Source: Desulfovibrio sp.
GTDB lineage: Bacteria > Desulfobacterota > Desulfovibrionia > Desulfovibrionales > Desulfovibrionaceae
DNA length: 64,000 nt
Direction of reading: 5' to 3'
Assembly: GCF_009712225.1 (NCBI RefSeq)
Contig: NZ_WASP01000001.1
Location: 33,612 to 97,611 of the forward strand
Shown in pieces: positions 63,289 through 64,000 of this stretch (its first letter is position 1; each line of letters starts with the position of its first letter). A program made the position numbers and the translations under genes. The notes beneath the pieces are model-generated. The model had not been told where the DNA came from, did no database searches, and saw nothing but the letters and a program-made list of their open reading frames with translations.

Positions 63289-63519
63289 CTATCCCTCGCC
63301 TTCGGCCTGGCTTTGCTTTCCTGCCCCCCGAAGGCCGTACATTGTGGTACTGCCAGAGGACCAGAATTCCATTACTTCACTTTGCACCATTGAGGTCAGT
63401 ATTTTTTTGACTTCTCTGGGGCCTTTTTCCGGAAAAATTTCCAGAAAATCATTAAAGTAGAACTTCGTCTTGTTTTTTGCGCTGATGAAATCCACGACCT
63501 TTTGCTGATCCGGTGTCAT
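63289..63519 (-). CDS. dsrD: Dissimilatory sulfite reductase-associated protein DsrD
   Basis: DsrD is a small winged-helix protein (76 residues) found after dsrAB in sulfate reducers; it stimulates DsrAB activity. The core VVDFISAKNKTKFYFNDFLEIFPEKGPREVKKILTSMVQ is nearly the known sequence. The start MTPDQQKVV was chosen from family resemblance; the frame stays open upstream. It follows dsrB by 46 bp on the minus strand. Confidence 0.93.
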   Translation of the reverse strand: MTPDQQKVVDFISAKNKTKFYFNDFLEIFPEKGPREVKKILTSMVQSEVMEFWSSGSTTMYGLRGAGKQSQAEGEG

Positions 63520-63565
63520 ATAAGCCTCGTTGTCATGGGCATTTCGGCACGCATGCCCATGGTTA

Positions 63566-64000
63566 TTAGAACTTGAACTGTGTGCTCTGACGCCAGGTGT
63601 AGTAGGCGGGATCACGGAAGTCGTCGATGAGGTGGTGGGTAAATTCAAGACCGGTCATCTTGAAGAAGGATTCCCAACCGATGCGTTCAGCCCAGTCGCC
63701 CAGACGTTCGTACTTGTTGGCGTTGGCCGAGTATACCTCAACAATGTGCTTAATTGTTTTGGTCAGTGTGGGCCAACGGGGCGGTTCGTTGGGTATGTAA
63801 CCCACAACGACCTTGGAGAACTTGGGCATGCTGATACGGTTGGAAACCTTGCCGCCAACCATGATGGCAACGCCGTCGCCTTCGCCGTCCGAGATGGGCA
63901 GCGCGGGGCACATGGTGTAGCAGTTACCGCAGTACATGCAGCGGTCTTCCTTGATGGCGATGGAGTTCACCTTGTTGCCGTTGTATTCCACCTTGGTGGG
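63566..64000 (-). CDS. dsrB: Dissimilatory sulfite reductase beta subunit, C-terminal part
   Basis: DsrB pairs with DsrA in the sulfite reductase that ends sulfate respiration. The frame runs off the window edge, so only the last 145 codons are visible. A ferredoxin-type cluster motif CMYCGNCYTMCPALPISDGEGDG and the C-terminal end YIPNEPPRWPTLTKTIK through YYTWRQSTQFKF are diagnostic. dsrD follows. dsrA should lie to the right, outside the window. Confidence 0.96.
   Translation of the reverse strand, partial: PTKVEYNGNKVNSIAIKEDRCMYCGNCYTMCPALPISDGEGDGVAIMVGGKVSNRISMPKFSKVVVGYIPNEPPRWPTLTKTIKHIVEVYSANANKYERLGDWAERIGWESFFKMTGLEFTHHLIDDFRDPAYYTWRQSTQFKF

Overview
The window looks like chromosomal DNA of a sulfate-reducing bacterium of the Desulfovibrio group, close to D. 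desulfuricans. The evidence is the 3' end of dsrB with dsrD, a nine-heme cytochrome c operon (nhcABCD type), a periplasmic selenocysteine formate dehydrogenase with its own tetraheme cytochrome c3, many CXXCH cytochromes, GC-rich coding DNA with Shine-Dalgarno sites, and an STT3/PglB-type oligosaccharyltransferase of the kind studied in D. desulfuricans. The species call is an inference from protein resemblance only.

Layout. 1-11 kb: housekeeping and metabolism (rsmG end, pglB-like OST, rlmH, Sua5/YrdC, a MarR regulator with an operator, Nudix, UbiD, nadE, glpX, a secreted unknown). 11-17.5 kb, minus strand: an envelope-looking gene string, namely a GT-C-like membrane protein with an Ala/Pro tail, a degenerate GH13-like lipoprotein, mazG, cvpA and a frameshifted transglutaminase-like gene. 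17.5-26.3 kb: mobA, an FmdE-MoeA fusion, then fdhA (UGA Sec), fdhB, fdhE and cytochrome c3, a formate-oxidation and cofactor block. 26.5-34.3 kb, minus strand: cheZ, ybgF/cpoB, a PLDc_N protein, lspA, ileS, hypC, a FemAB protein and rnk. 34.7-38.3 kb, minus: nhcD-C-B-A. 38.5-43 kb, minus: a B3/B4 protein, miaA, coaD, rsmD and a beta-CASP RNase. 43.2-47.7 kb, plus: a LOG protein, tadA, a spermidine synthase-like membrane protein, two small unknowns and an RRM protein. 47.8-56 kb, minus: kdpABCDE. 56.1-58.9 kb, plus: arsR, arsM, arsC, acr3. 59-60.4 kb: a secreted PPG-repeat protein and an AT-rich mgtC. 60.4-61.5 kb: gene-poor, possibly decayed DNA. 61.5-64 kb: a sigma54 activator converging on dsrD and dsrB.

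How it fits together. Formate is oxidised in the periplasm by FdhAB and electrons pass to cytochrome c3. The nine-heme cytochrome complex can exchange such electrons with the membrane quinone pool or cytoplasmic side, and DsrAB(D) uses electrons for sulfite reduction. MobA and the FmdE-MoeA fusion probably serve the Mo/W cofactor of the formate dehydrogenase. Kdp and ars are classical stress modules placed back to back and read divergently. The least understood block is 11.1-15.4 kb, where two proteins resemble carbohydrate enzymes but lack expected catalytic residues.
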